From positions 62,001 to 126,000 of the forward strand of contig JARKNV010000002.1 in NCBI GenBank assembly GCA_029976065.1: 64,000 nucleotides of DNA, given 5' to 3'. Below the pieces are notes generated by a model. That model worked only from the letters and a program-made list of their open reading frames with translations. It searched no databases and was not told the DNA's origin. Shown piece after piece: positions 33,520-44,462 of this stretch. Positions within the stretch are counted from its first letter, which is position 1; every line of letters starts with the position of its first letter. A program made the translations under genes and the position numbers. The stretch comes from Selenomonadales bacterium. GTDB taxonomy: Bacteria > Bacillota > Negativicutes > Sporomusales > UBA7701.

Positions 33520-34146
33520 ATGCAGGTTCGAATCATCGATCATCCCCTCATTCAGCACAAGCTTTCGCTTATCCGCGATATTAGGACCGGCCCGAAGGAG
33601 TTCCGCGAGCTGCTCGAGGAAATCGCCATGCTGATGGCCTATGAAATCACCCGCAACCTGCCGCTGGAGGAAACGGAGATCGAAACGCCGGTGGCCAAGT
33701 GCCGCTGCAAGGTGCTGTGCGGCAAGAAGCTCGGCGTGGTTCCCATCCTGCGGGCGGGGCTCGGCATGGTGAGCGGCGTCATCAACCTCATCCCGGCGGC
33801 CAAGGTCGGCCATATCGGCGTCTACCGCGATCCCGCCACCCTCAAGCCGGTGGAATATTACTGCAAGCTGCCCACCGACGTGGAAGACCGGGAGATCGTC
33901 GTCATCGACCCGATGCTGGCCACCGGCGGTTCGGCGGCGGCGGCCATCGATATGATCAAGAAGCGGGGGGCCAGGATCATCAAGCTGATGTGCCTGGTGG
34001 CCGCGCCCGAGGGCGTGCTGCATGTGAACGAACAGCATCCGGACGTGGAGATCTACACCGCATCGGTCGACGAGCGGCTCAACGACCATGGCTACATCGT
34101 CCCCGGCCTCGGCGACGCCGGCGACCGGATTTTCGGCACGAAATAG
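33520..34146 (+). CDS. upp: Uracil phosphoribosyltransferase
   Basis: Pyrimidine salvage enzyme making UMP from uracil and PRPP. 208 residues. N-terminus [18 protein letters not shown], active-site region [15 protein letters not shown] loop [18 protein letters not shown] and uracil-binding [17 protein letters not shown] are all present. I chose the ATG nine bases after GGGAGAG; a GTG two codons earlier is possible. It ends the conserved gene run and is followed by a terminator shared with the converging aminotransferase gene. Confidence 0.97.
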   Translation: MQVRIIDHPLIQHKLSLIRDIRTGPKEFRELLEEIAMLMAYEITRNLPLEETEIETPVAKCRCKVLCGKKLGVVPILRAGLGMVSGVINLIPAAKVGHIGVYRDPATLKPVEYYCKLPTDVEDREIVVIDPMLATGGSAAAAIDMIKKRGARIIKLMCLVAAPEGVLHVNEQHPDVEIYTASVDERLNDHGYIVPGLGDAGDRIFGTK

Positions 34147-34157
34147 GGTAATGGAAA

Positions 34158-34183
34158 AGGCCCCGGACATTTGTCCGGGGCCT
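34158..34183. terminator. Bidirectional terminator between upp and the aminotransferase
   Basis: Perfect 11-base stem AGGCCCCGGAC / GTCCGGGGCCT with loop ATTT, placed between two convergent stops 11 bases from each. Confidence 0.8.
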
Positions 34184-34194
34184 CAATGTTTGGT

Positions 34195-35373
34195 TCAAGC
34201 AAACTTGACGGCGCGTTTGTTGCCGCCCAAAGCCTTTTTCATCCCTTCGCAGGCGGCGGCGATGGTGTCCTCGTTGCGCAGGTAGCACAGGCGGACGTGG
34301 CCTTCGCCTCGCTGGCCGAAAAAGGCGCCGGGGGTCAGGGCGACGCCGGCCCGCTCGAGCACGAAACGGGCGAATTCCTTGCTGGTCATGCCGGTGCCGC
34401 TGATGTCGGGGAAGGCGTAGATGGCGCCGGCGGGGGTGGCGCATTCGACGCCGGGGATGTCGTTCAATTTGCTCACCATCAAGTCGCGCAGGGCGCGGTA
34501 GTAGGCGCGCCGCTCGTCCATGAGGCGGCGCTCGGTGGCGAGGGCCGCGATGCCGGCATACTGGACGAAGGGCGGCAGGCAGGTGTAGACGGTGTTGAAC
34601 ATCAGGCCCATCTTGGCGATGAGCTCGGACGGGCCGACGGCGTAGCCCAGCCGCCAGCCGGACATGGAGTGGCCTTTGGAGAAGCCGCTCAAGATGATGG
34701 TCCGTTCGCGGCACTGGTCGGCGAAGCTGGGCGAGAAGTGGCGGCCGTCGTAGATGTTCTCGGCATAGATTTCGTCGCTCAGGAGGTAGAGATCGTGTTT
34801 GGCGGCCACGGCGGCCACGCCGCGTATTTCCTCTTCGCTCATGACGGCGCCGGTGGGATTGCCGGGGGTATTGATGACTATCAGCCGCGTTTTGGGGGTA
34901 ATGCGGGCCTCCAGGTCGCCGGCGTCGAGGCGGAAGCCGTCGCGGAGCGGCACGGTGACCTGCTTGATGCCCGTGTAGCTTGTGACGGCCTGATAGGTCG
35001 GGAAATAGGGGTCGGGGGTGATGATCTCGTCGCCGGGGTTGGCTGTGCAGCGGATGACGAAGTCGATGATGCTGTTGGCCGGCATGGTTACGACCTGGCT
35101 GAGGTCGGGCGTGAAGCCGAGCTTGCCGGCGATGTAGGCGCAGATGGCCTGGCGCAGATGCTCGATGCCGTTGGAGGCGACGTATTTTGTATGGCCCTGG
35201 TCGAGGGCCTGCTTAGTCGCTTCGATGACGTGGGGGTAGGCGTCGAAATCGGAGTCGCCGACTTCGAAGCGATGGATGGTACGGCCGGTGGCAGCGAGGG
35301 CGTTGGCGATGTCAAGGATTTCGAGCATCGGTTGGCCGACAAGGCCGGTTGTGAGGTTTGACAGACGTTTCAT
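34195..35373 (-). CDS. Pyridoxal-phosphate-dependent aminotransferase (class I/II)
   Basis: Fold-type I aminotransferase of 392 residues, aspartate-aminotransferase-like (AspC/PatA group). PLP lysine in SGFSKGHSMSGWRLGY, aspartate in LLSDEIYAENIYDG, NTPGNPTG loop, and the C-terminal arginine in HVRLCYLRNEDT for the substrate carboxylate. The amino donor is not determined. The ATG nine bases after GGAG was chosen; GTG and ATG codons two to three codons earlier are possible. It stands alone on the minus strand. Confidence 0.92.
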   Translation of the reverse strand: MKRLSNLTTGLVGQPMLEILDIANALAATGRTIHRFEVGDSDFDAYPHVIEATKQALDQGHTKYVASNGIEHLRQAICAYIAGKLGFTPDLSQVVTMPANSIIDFVIRCTANPGDEIITPDPYFPTYQAVTSYTGIKQVTVPLRDGFRLDAGDLEARITPKTRLIVINTPGNPTGAVMSEEEIRGVAAVAAKHDLYLLSDEIYAENIYDGRHFSPSFADQCRERTIILSGFSKGHSMSGWRLGYAVGPSELIAKMGLMFNTVYTCLPPFVQYAGIAALATERRLMDERRAYYRALRDLMVSKLNDIPGVECATPAGAIYAFPDISGTGMTSKEFARFVLERAGVALTPGAFFGQRGEGHVRLCYLRNEDTIAAACEGMKKALGGNKRAVKFA

Positions 35374-35594
35374 GAACACCATCTCCTGTAAAAAAACAAT
35401 TGGACTATACAGAAAGACATTATACCGTACTTTGCCGGCGGCCGCAACCCCTGAGAAGGCTGTTCGGCCTGTGGCGGCGGGGCGATAGATTGCCTCATGC
35501 CGCGAATCTGCTGCTGCGGGAAGAACGCAACAAAAATTTTTTCCGCCGCTCGTTGCCGTGAAGCCCGGCTTGTTTCAGCAGATGAAGTGTGTAA

Positions 35595-36140
<546 letters not shown>

Positions 36141-36144
36141 CCAG

Positions 36145-36178
36145 ACAAGCGCCGGTGAGAGCCGGTGCTTGTTTTTTC
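36145..36178 (+). terminator. Intrinsic terminator after the YhcH-like gene
   Basis: Stem ACAAGCGCCGG / CCGGTGCTTGT (11 pairs, one G-T) with a six-base loop and a run of six T. Begins four bases after the stop. Confidence 0.85.
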
Positions 36179-36247
36179 CGTGGCCGGGAAGGGGTTGGCT
36201 GGCGGGAGGCATAATATAGAAGCAGCGGCGCGAACGGGGTGAGAGTA

Positions 36248-37024
36248 ATGGCGGATATGCTCGACGATGTGGCGGCGGCCTGGCGGACGGCCAGGCACCC
36301 GGTGGTTTTCACCGGGGCGGGGATGAGCACCGAATCGGGGTTGCCCGATTTCCGCTCAGCCCAGGGACTGTGGAAGCAGCGGCCGGAGAGTCTGGCCACG
36401 ATGGCGGCCCTTCGCCGCGAACCGGACGAGTTCTATTTCTTTTACCAATGGCGGATCGCCCGCCTGTGGGAGGCGGCGCCCAACGCCGGGCACGCGGCGC
36501 TGGCCGCACTGGCGGCCGCCGGCTTCGTGAAACGGCTGATAACCCAGAACGTCGACGGCCTCCATCAGCGGGCCGGCGGTGAGGCGGTGGAGCTTCACGG
36601 CACGCTGCGGACGGTGAGCTGCCTGCGGTGCGGAGCGGGATACGACAGCCGGACGTTGCTGCCGGCGGAACCAGGCTGGGAGGAAGCTTACCGTGCCGGG
36701 CGGTACCGGCCGGGGCGGGAATGCACATGCCCGCACTGCGGCGGCGGGCTCAGGCCGGACGTGGTGCTGTTCGGCGAGTCCCTGCCAGGCGCTGCCTGGG
36801 AGGAGGCGGCGCGCGCCAGCCGGGCGGCCGACTTTTTCGTGGTGGTCGGTTCGTCGCTGGCGGTCGGCCCGGCCAACCTCTGCCCCGCGTTCGCCCTGGA
36901 GAGCGGGGCGCGGCTTGCCGTCATCAACGCCGAGGACACCCACCTCGACGGACGGGCGGCGTGGCTGTTCCGCGACAAGGCGGCCGGGGTGCTGGCCGCG
37001 ATCAGGGAAAGGATTATCGGCTGA
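36248..37024 (+). CDS. cobB: Sir2-family NAD-dependent protein deacylase
   Basis: Sirtuin of 258 residues removing acyl groups from lysines with NAD. Motifs: [34 protein letters not shown], the catalytic histidine in [16 protein letters not shown], and zinc cysteines CLRC and CPHC (CTCPHCGGG). [12 protein letters not shown] and VINAED complete the NAD site. The ATG after GGGGTGAGAG was chosen; a GTG three codons earlier is possible. It is followed 44 bases later by comEB. Confidence 0.94.
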   Translation: MADMLDDVAAAWRTARHPVVFTGAGMSTESGLPDFRSAQGLWKQRPESLATMAALRREPDEFYFFYQWRIARLWEAAPNAGHAALAALAAAGFVKRLITQNVDGLHQRAGGEAVELHGTLRTVSCLRCGAGYDSRTLLPAEPGWEEAYRAGRYRPGRECTCPHCGGGLRPDVVLFGESLPGAAWEEAARASRAADFFVVVGSSLAVGPANLCPAFALESGARLAVINAEDTHLDGRAAWLFRDKAAGVLAAIRERIIG

Positions 37025-37068
37025 TATTGTGGAAGTATAAGGGAAAATGCAAAGATGGGGGTGCGCGG

Positions 37069-37521
37069 ATGACGCGGCCGACGTGGGATGAATATTTCAT
37101 GGATATCACCAGGGTGGTGGCGACAAGATCCACCTGCCTCAGGCGTCAGGTGGGGGCGGTGATCGTCAAGGGCAAGCGCCTGTTGACGAGCGGCTACAAC
37201 GGCGCGCCGCAGGGCCTGCCGCACTGCCGTGAGGCCGGCTGTCTGCGCGAGGCCAGGGGAATACCGTCCGGCGAGCGCCACGAACTTTGCCGCGGCACCC
37301 ATGCAGAGCAGAACGCCATCGTCCAGGCGGCCCTCTACGGGGTGGCCATCGAGGGGGCGACCCTTTACTGCACTCACCAGCCGTGCTCGGGCTGCACCAA
37401 AATGATCATCAACGCCGGCATCAAGCGGATTGTCTATCTGTCGTCCTACCCGGACGAACTGGCGGCCGAGCTGCTGGCCGGCACGGATATAGAATGCGTC
37501 TGCTACGAGGATAAACGCTGA
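37069..37521 (+). CDS. comEB: dCMP deaminase / ComEB family protein
   Basis: 150-residue cytidine-deaminase-fold zinc enzyme, probably converting dCMP to dUMP. Catalytic zinc ligands are in [11 protein letters not shown] (H, with E as proton shuttle) and [10 protein letters not shown] second group of C/H residues in [12 protein letters not shown] resembles the structural zinc site of dCMP deaminases. The start is the ATG after GGGGTGCGCGG; the same frame runs open upstream through the sirtuin gene but that extension is out of frame with it. In related genomes comEB lies next to wecA; here 8 kb intervene. Confidence 0.93.
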   Translation: MTRPTWDEYFMDITRVVATRSTCLRRQVGAVIVKGKRLLTSGYNGAPQGLPHCREAGCLREARGIPSGERHELCRGTHAEQNAIVQAALYGVAIEGATLYCTHQPCSGCTKMIINAGIKRIVYLSSYPDELAAELLAGTDIECVCYEDKR

Positions 37522-37522
37522 T

Positions 37523-37559
37523 AAAAAGGGGCGCTTCCGCCGGGAAGCGCCCCTTTTTT
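37523..37559. terminator. Bidirectional terminator between comEB and the beta-lactamase-like gene
   Basis: A-run, 11-base stem GGGGCGCTTCC / GGAAGCGCCCC, four-base loop GCCG, T-run. Perfect and symmetrical, between convergent stops. Confidence 0.85.
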
Positions 37560-37576
37560 GTTATAATGCCCTTTCC

Positions 37577-38338
37577 CTATTTGCGCCGTAAGGCGTTGTA
37601 AGCCTTCGCCGCCGTCCTGGCGATATAGTCACTAGCGTATGCTTCGTTTTGGCCGGTCAGGGTGTAAACGCTGATGAGAATCTGGTCGCGGCCGTCGTCG
37701 ACGATGCCGACGTCGCACAGAAGGTTGTCGAGGGCGCCGACCTTGTGCATAACCGGCGTTTCCATGAACCGGGGGATCTCGTCGTGGAAAATGGTGTTGG
37801 CGAGTTTGTCCTTGAGTTCGGCCGATTTCTGCCGGCCGAGGTAGCGGTCGCGGTAGATGTTCTCGAAGACCAGGGCCATTTCGTACGGTGTGGTGACGCT
37901 GTGATATTTGTAACGTTTGTAGGCGTCCTCGCTATGTACCTGAGTTTTGCGGAGCCGCAGGTCGCGCGTCACTTTTTTAAGGGCGTCGGGGCGGACGGTG
38001 TCGATTTCGGCGAGCATGGCGCCGTATGAATCGTTGCCGCTGACGACGATCATGTCGTCGACGTTCTGGTCGTACAGTTCCTTTTTGGCCGTACTGGCGG
38101 CGGGATAAAGGTATTTATAGAGCGCCATGGCGACGACCAGCTTGGCGGTGGAGGCGGCGGGGAAGACGGCATCCTGGTTGTAGGCGATCGATTTGCCTGT
38201 GCGGAGGTTCTTGGCGTAGACGCCGACCTGGCCGTTGAACTTTTTGGCGTCGCCGACGATTTCCTTGTAGGAATTGGCTGAGGCGACAACGGTGAACATG
38301 AGGAGAGCGGAAAGGAGCACAGCGACTTTTTTTAACAA
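37577..38338 (-). CDS. Class A beta-lactamase-like serine hydrolase, secreted
   Basis: 253 residues with a signal peptide (LKKVAVLLSALLMFTVVASAN). The S-x-x-K nucleophile motif is in PAASTAKLV (about residue 63), SGN in VVSGNDSY fits the SDN box, and HKVG stands where KTG/KSG is expected, so the third box is atypical. A true lactamase function is uncertain; wall-related serine hydrolases share this pattern. PAASTAK occurs a second time 19 residues later. The TTG start follows AAGAGGTGG; a GTG three codons earlier is possible. A promoter with an operator-like palindrome lies upstream. Confidence 0.8.
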   Translation of the reverse strand: MLKKVAVLLSALLMFTVVASANSYKEIVGDAKKFNGQVGVYAKNLRTGKSIAYNQDAVFPAASTAKLVVAMALYKYLYPAASTAKKELYDQNVDDMIVVSGNDSYGAMLAEIDTVRPDALKKVTRDLRLRKTQVHSEDAYKRYKYHSVTTPYEMALVFENIYRDRYLGRQKSAELKDKLANTIFHDEIPRFMETPVMHKVGALDNLLCDVGIVDDGRDQILISVYTLTGQNEAYASDYIARTAAKAYNALRRK

Positions 38339-38369
38339 TCTTTCCACCTCTTGTTATGAGTTTGGTTCA

Positions 38370-38398
38370 ATTATAAACGACGCTGACTGGTCAGTCCA
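38370..38398 (-). promoter_or_regulatory. Promoter with internal palindrome for the beta-lactamase-like gene
   Basis: Minus strand: TGGACT, 17 bases, TATAAT, 32 bases before the start codon. The spacer holds GACTG-GT-CAGTC (38385-38396), an inverted repeat in the place a repressor operator would take. Confidence 0.55.
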
Positions 38399-38444
38399 GA
38401 GGCGAAAAGCACTATTTTTGTCGCAACGCCTGGGCCATTCCTCC

Positions 38445-40307
<1,863 letters not shown>

Positions 40308-40340
40308 GGCGTCACTCTCCTGCGACGATGTGAAACATTA

Positions 40341-40392
40341 TAAGACAATTTTAAGACAATGTTGCAGCAAATGCAACGTTTGTCCGGACAAA
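40341..40392. promoter_or_regulatory. Candidate activator-binding region with two palindromes
   Basis: Direct repeat TAAGACAAT at 40341-40349 and 40352-40360 (11-base period), then GTTGCA-N5-TGCAAC (40361-40377) and the perfect palindrome TTTGTCC-GGACAAA (40379-40392). They lie 26-77 bases upstream of the -24 element and just before the regulator gene, fitting an enhancer site for the sigma-54 activator. Confidence 0.55.
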
Positions 40393-40417
40393 GCCTCTAG
40401 ATAAGCCTGCGACGCGC

Positions 40418-40432
40418 TGGCACGACAATTGC
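40418..40432 (+). promoter_or_regulatory. Sigma-54 (-24/-12) promoter
   Basis: TGGCACG, four bases, TTGC: an exact match to the sigma-54 consensus TGGCACG-N4-TTGC. The transcription start would be about 12 bases further, roughly 38 bases before the DASS gene start. Confidence 0.85.
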
Positions 40433-40482
40433 ATTATTGAATTCCGTTGGCCAAATAATAATATTTATTGAGGAGGGATATG

Positions 40483-41886
40483 ATGAACAGAAACTTGCGC
40501 AACGGGTTAATTGCGGTGGCAGTCGGAGTCATAATCTGGTTTCTTCCCGTTCCCGCCGGCCTGAAGGTGCCGGCCTGGCACCTGTTCGCCATCTTTGTCG
40601 CCACCATCCTCGGCTTCATCCTTCAGCCCCTGCCGATCGGCGCCATAGCCTTCATCGGCCTGGGTCTCGCCGGCCTGCTCGGCGTCCTGAAGCCCGCCGA
40701 AATCCTCACCGGCTTCGGCAACACCACCATGTGGCTGATCGTGTCGGCCTTTATTTTCGCCAAGGGCTTCGTCAAAACGGGCCTTGGCCGCCGGATCGCC
40801 TACCAGGTCATGGCCGCCATCGGCGATAGCTCGCTGAAGCTGGCCTACGCCCTGGCCCTCAGCGACCTCGTCATTTCGCCGGCCACGCCGTCGAACACCG
40901 CCCGCGGCGGCGGCATCCTTTACCCGATCGTCCGCAGCCTTTCCTCCGCGTTCGGCTCGGAGCCGGGCGAAACCTCCCGCAAGATCGGCGCTTATCTGAT
41001 GAAAAGCACCTTCCAGTGCAACACCATTACCTCGGCGATGTTCCTTACCTCGGTGGCCCCCAACTCGCTGGTCGCCGCGCTCGCCCTCCAGACCTCCAAA
41101 GTGTCGATCAGCTGGGGCACCTGGGCGCTCGCCGGCGTGCTGCCGGGCCTGATCGCCCTGGTGATCGCCCCCTATGTCATCTATAAGCTTTATCCGCCGG
41201 AAATCACCAAGACGCCGGAGGCCAAAGACATCGCCAACAAAGAGCTCGACAAGATGGGCCCGACGACCTGGGGCGAAAAGGTCGTCGCCGGGACGTTCGT
41301 CCTCGCCCTCCTGCTCTGGAGCACCTCGTCCTTCACCAAAATCGACGCCACCGTCGCCGCCATCGTCTGCGTCGGCATCATGCTTCTCGGCCAGGCGATC
41401 GAGTGGAAGGACGTTCTCGAAGAAAAAGGCGCCTGGGATACCCTCATCTGGATGGGCGGCCTGATCAGCCTCGCCGGCGCCCTCGACAAGGTCGGCTTCA
41501 TCGGCTGGTTCGCCAAGCTCATCGGCGGCTCGCTGGCCGGTTTTTCCTGGGAGATGGCCCTCGGCATCCTGCTGCTCGTCTATATGTATTCCCACTACGC
41601 GTTCGCCAGCCTGTCGGCCCACGTCACCGCGATGTACGCCGCCTTCCTGGCCGTGGCTGTCGCGGCCGGCGCGCCGCCTTTCCTGGCGGCCATGAGCCTG
41701 GGCGTCATCTCCGCCCTGTTCGGCGGCCTGACCCATTACGCCACCGGCCCGGCGCCCATCTTCTTCGGGGCGGGCTACATCACCCAGGGGGATTGGTGGA
41801 AGCTCGGCTTCATCATTTCCGTAATCAACCTGATCATCTTCATCGGCTTCGGCAGCATGTGGTGGAAGGTTGCCGGGCTCTGGTAG
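40483..41886 (+). CDS. DASS family anion:sodium symporter
   Basis: 467-residue membrane protein of the divalent-anion:Na+ symporter family (SLC13-like), with 11 or more helices. The family signature SNT appears in SPATPSNTARGGG, and a second such loop is in the C-terminal half (FGGLTHYATGPAPIFFGAG). Substrates of relatives are C4-dicarboxylates, tartrate, citrate or sulfate. It is the first gene behind the sigma-54 promoter; AGGAGGG lies six bases before the ATG, and another ATG directly precedes it. Context suggests import of the hydroxy-dicarboxylate handled by the next genes. Confidence 0.93.
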   Translation: MNRNLRNGLIAVAVGVIIWFLPVPAGLKVPAWHLFAIFVATILGFILQPLPIGAIAFIGLGLAGLLGVLKPAEILTGFGNTTMWLIVSAFIFAKGFVKTGLGRRIAYQVMAAIGDSSLKLAYALALSDLVISPATPSNTARGGGILYPIVRSLSSAFGSEPGETSRKIGAYLMKSTFQCNTITSAMFLTSVAPNSLVAALALQTSKVSISWGTWALAGVLPGLIALVIAPYVIYKLYPPEITKTPEAKDIANKELDKMGPTTWGEKVVAGTFVLALLLWSTSSFTKIDATVAAIVCVGIMLLGQAIEWKDVLEEKGAWDTLIWMGGLISLAGALDKVGFIGWFAKLIGGSLAGFSWEMALGILLLVYMYSHYAFASLSAHVTAMYAAFLAVAVAAGAPPFLAAMSLGVISALFGGLTHYATGPAPIFFGAGYITQGDWWKLGFIISVINLIIFIGFGSMWWKVAGLW

Positions 41887-41918
41887 CAGGCGAAAAACAG
41901 AGGGAGTGATGATTTCAC

Positions 41919-43181
41919 ATGGCCAGCAAGGAATACAGCCTGAAATACGGCAAGGGGTACGTCAAATTCTCCCTCGACCCGGAACTGGTCGCAGGGGAAC
42001 TGAAGATCAGGCAGGCCCCGGTGCTGCCCGACCCCGCCGCCGCCATCCGCCAGGCGATCGTCAGCCCGATCGCTTCCCCGCCTCTGCGCGAGATCGCCAA
42101 ACCCGGCGAGACGGTGTGCTTCATTGTCAATGATCCGACCCGCGTCGCCAACAGCCATGTCTTCATGCCCATCCTGCTCGACGAGCTCAACGCCGCCGGC
42201 GTGCCCGACAAGGACATGTTCATCGTCTTCGCCCTCGGCACCCACCGCGATATGACCGCCGAGGAGATGACGGCCGCCGTCGGCGCCGGCGTCGCCAAAA
42301 GGGTCAGGATGTACAACAGCAATGCCAAGAAGGACGAATTCGTCTACTTCGGCACTACCTCCCGCGGCACGCCGGTGTCGTTCAACAAACTGGTCGCCGA
42401 CGCCGACCGCATCGTCTGCACCGGCAGCGTCGTCCACCATTTCTTCTCCGGCTTCGGCGGCGGCCGCAAGGCGATGCTGCCCGGAGTGGCGAAGCACGAG
42501 ACTATCCGCAAGAACCACAGCATGATGTTCGACGCCAACGCCGTCATCGGCCGCCTGGAAGGCAACCCCGTCTACCACGACCAGGTCGAAGGGGCGGAGC
42601 TGTGCCGGCCGGATTTCCTCATCAATGTCGTTCTCAACGAAAAGTTCGAGTTCCTGGGCGTGTTTGCCGGCGACTACGTCAAGGCCCACCTGAAAGCGTG
42701 CGAGTTCGTCGACAGCGTCTACGGCACTCCTGTGCCCGAACCGGCCGACCTCGTCATCGCGACCTGCGGCGGTTATCCCAAGGACATCAACGTCTACCAG
42801 TTGCAGAAGACGATGGACAATGCCTGGGGGGCGGTGCGCCAGGGCGGGGTCGTGATCGTGCTCGGCGAGTGCGTCGAGGGCTCGGGTTCGGCGCTGTACG
42901 AGGAAACGATGGGCAAGTTCAAGACGCCCGACGAGGTGGAGGCGGAGCTGAGGGCCAACTTCGAGATCGGCGCCCACAAGGCGTACGCCGTCACCAGGCT
43001 GATGAAGAAAGCCGAATTCATCCTCGTCTCCTGTCTGCAGCCGGAGCTTGCCAGGACGCTGCTTTTCACCCCCGCCGGGGATATCGGCGAAGCCCTCGAT
43101 ATGGCGTTCGCCAAGCTGGGGCCGAAGCCGCGGATAATCATCATGCCGCAGGGCAGCATCACCGTGCCGATAAACAAGTAA
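41919..43181 (+). CDS. larA: LarA-type nickel-pincer-dependent 2-hydroxyacid racemase
   Basis: 420 residues, homologous to lactate racemase LarA. The key residues of the Lactobacillus enzyme are present at the same numbers: D72 and R75 (NDPTRV), H174 and K184 (HFFSGFGGGRK, the lysine that holds the pincer cofactor) and H200 (RKNHS), plus the THR motif at about 108-110. It should therefore be a working cofactor-dependent racemase or epimerase. The LarA superfamily includes racemases of malate, phenyllactate and other 2-hydroxyacids; the neighbours here favour a dicarboxylate. The cofactor-making genes larB, larC and larE are not in the window. Confidence 0.9.
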   Translation: MASKEYSLKYGKGYVKFSLDPELVAGELKIRQAPVLPDPAAAIRQAIVSPIASPPLREIAKPGETVCFIVNDPTRVANSHVFMPILLDELNAAGVPDKDMFIVFALGTHRDMTAEEMTAAVGAGVAKRVRMYNSNAKKDEFVYFGTTSRGTPVSFNKLVADADRIVCTGSVVHHFFSGFGGGRKAMLPGVAKHETIRKNHSMMFDANAVIGRLEGNPVYHDQVEGAELCRPDFLINVVLNEKFEFLGVFAGDYVKAHLKACEFVDSVYGTPVPEPADLVIATCGGYPKDINVYQLQKTMDNAWGAVRQGGVVIVLGECVEGSGSALYEETMGKFKTPDEVEAELRANFEIGAHKAYAVTRLMKKAEFILVSCLQPELARTLLFTPAGDIGEALDMAFAKLGPKPRIIIMPQGSITVPINK

Positions 43182-43195
43182 GAGGGGAGCAAACC

Positions 43196-44449
43196 ATGCA
43201 CGCAATAGAGAAGATTCTCGCCAAGGCGGCCGGCAAGTCCGCGGTGGCTACCGGGGAGATCATCAACTGCAAGGTGGATCTGGCTGGCATCAACGACCTC
43301 TACCTGCAGACAATCCGCTCCTTCCGCGAGATGGGCGGCAAACGGGTCCACGACCCGAAAAAGGTGGTCGTCTTCCTCGATCACTACGCCCCCGCCTCGA
43401 CCATCACCCAGGCCGACAATCAGAAACAGTTCCGCGAGTTCTGCTGGGACCAGGGCATCGACCTCCTGATGGATGTCAACACCGGCGTCTGCCACCAGGT
43501 GCTGGCCGACAACGGCCTCGTCTATCCCGGCATGGTGCTGGTGGTGACCGACTCGCACACCACCACCCACGGCGCGTTCGGCGCGTTCGGCACCGGCGTG
43601 GGGGCCACCGACCTGGCGATCATCATGATGACCGGCCAGCTGTGGTTCAGGGTGCCGGAAATCATCCGCATCAACCTCGACGGCAAGCTCCCCAAGGGCG
43701 TGTTCGCCAAGGACGTAATCCTCAAGGTCATCGGCAGCCTGGGCGCCGACTACGGCGTCTACCGGGCGGTGGAGTTCACCGGGCCGGTGCTGGAGGAATT
43801 GAGCGTCTCCGAGCGGATGGCGCTGTGCAACATGACTACCGAGATGGGCGCCAAGACCGCCTACATCCAGCCGGACGGGATCACCCTCGATTTCCTGAAG
43901 GGCAAAACCCAGCACGGCTGCGAAATCTTCACAACCGATCCCGGTTACAAATACGCGGCCGAGCACACCTTCGACGTCACGGAGCTCAAACCGCAGGTCG
44001 CCGCTCCCCACAGTGTCGACAACGTCTTCGACATTACCAAATACATTGGCAAGCCCGTCAACCAGGCCTTTCTCGGCACCTGCACCGGCGGCCGGGTGGA
44101 AGACCTTGCCGTGGCCGCCCGCATCCTCAAAGGCAAACGCATCAACCCGCGGACCCGCTTCTTGGTTGTGCCGGCCTCGCAAGGGGTTTTCCTCGAGGCG
44201 ATGGCCAAAGGATACATCCAGACGCTGATCGAGGCCGGGGCGACCTTCGTTACGCCCGGCTGCGCCGCCTGCCTCGGCACCCACCAGGGGATGCTGGCCG
44301 CGGGCGAGATCTGCATCACGGCGTCGAGCCGCAACTTTCCGGGCCGGATGGGCCACACCCAGGCCGAAATCTTTGTCGGTTCGCCGGCCGCCGTCGCCGC
44401 CGCCGCCCTGGAGGGCAAAATCGTCAATCCGGCAGACTACCTGGACTAG
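43196..44449 (+). CDS. Aconitase-family hydro-lyase, large subunit (LeuC-like)
   Basis: 417-residue [4Fe-4S] subunit of the LeuC/homoaconitase small-form group. Cluster cysteines C296, C356 and C359 have the exact LeuC spacing (C-x59-C-x2-C; GTCTGGR and PGCAACLG). TDSHTTTHGAFGAFGTGVGATDLA is the substrate/cluster region. GAGGGGAGC lies before the ATG. The small subunit follows directly. Context (transporter, racemase) argues against isopropylmalate isomerase in leucine synthesis, since no leuA or leuB is near. Maleate/D-malate or dimethylmaleate hydratase types are known in this family and are better guesses. Confidence 0.9.
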   Translation: MHAIEKILAKAAGKSAVATGEIINCKVDLAGINDLYLQTIRSFREMGGKRVHDPKKVVVFLDHYAPASTITQADNQKQFREFCWDQGIDLLMDVNTGVCHQVLADNGLVYPGMVLVVTDSHTTTHGAFGAFGTGVGATDLAIIMMTGQLWFRVPEIIRINLDGKLPKGVFAKDVILKVIGSLGADYGVYRAVEFTGPVLEELSVSERMALCNMTTEMGAKTAYIQPDGITLDFLKGKTQHGCEIFTTDPGYKYAAEHTFDVTELKPQVAAPHSVDNVFDITKYIGKPVNQAFLGTCTGGRVEDLAVAARILKGKRINPRTRFLVVPASQGVFLEAMAKGYIQTLIEAGATFVTPGCAACLGTHQGMLAAGEICITASSRNFPGRMGHTQAEIFVGSPAAVAAAALEGKIVNPADYLD

Positions 44450-44462
44450 GGGAGGGAGAGCA

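Noticed and set aside
36628-37521. 297-codon frame that would add 147 residues to comEB
   Set aside because: The added part is an alternative-frame reading of the sirtuin gene; comEB from 37069 has normal length.
42602-44449. 615-codon reading that would fuse an N-terminal extension to the LeuC-like protein
   Set aside because: The extension is an out-of-frame reading of larA; the ATG at 43196 has its own ribosome-binding site and gives the standard LeuC length.
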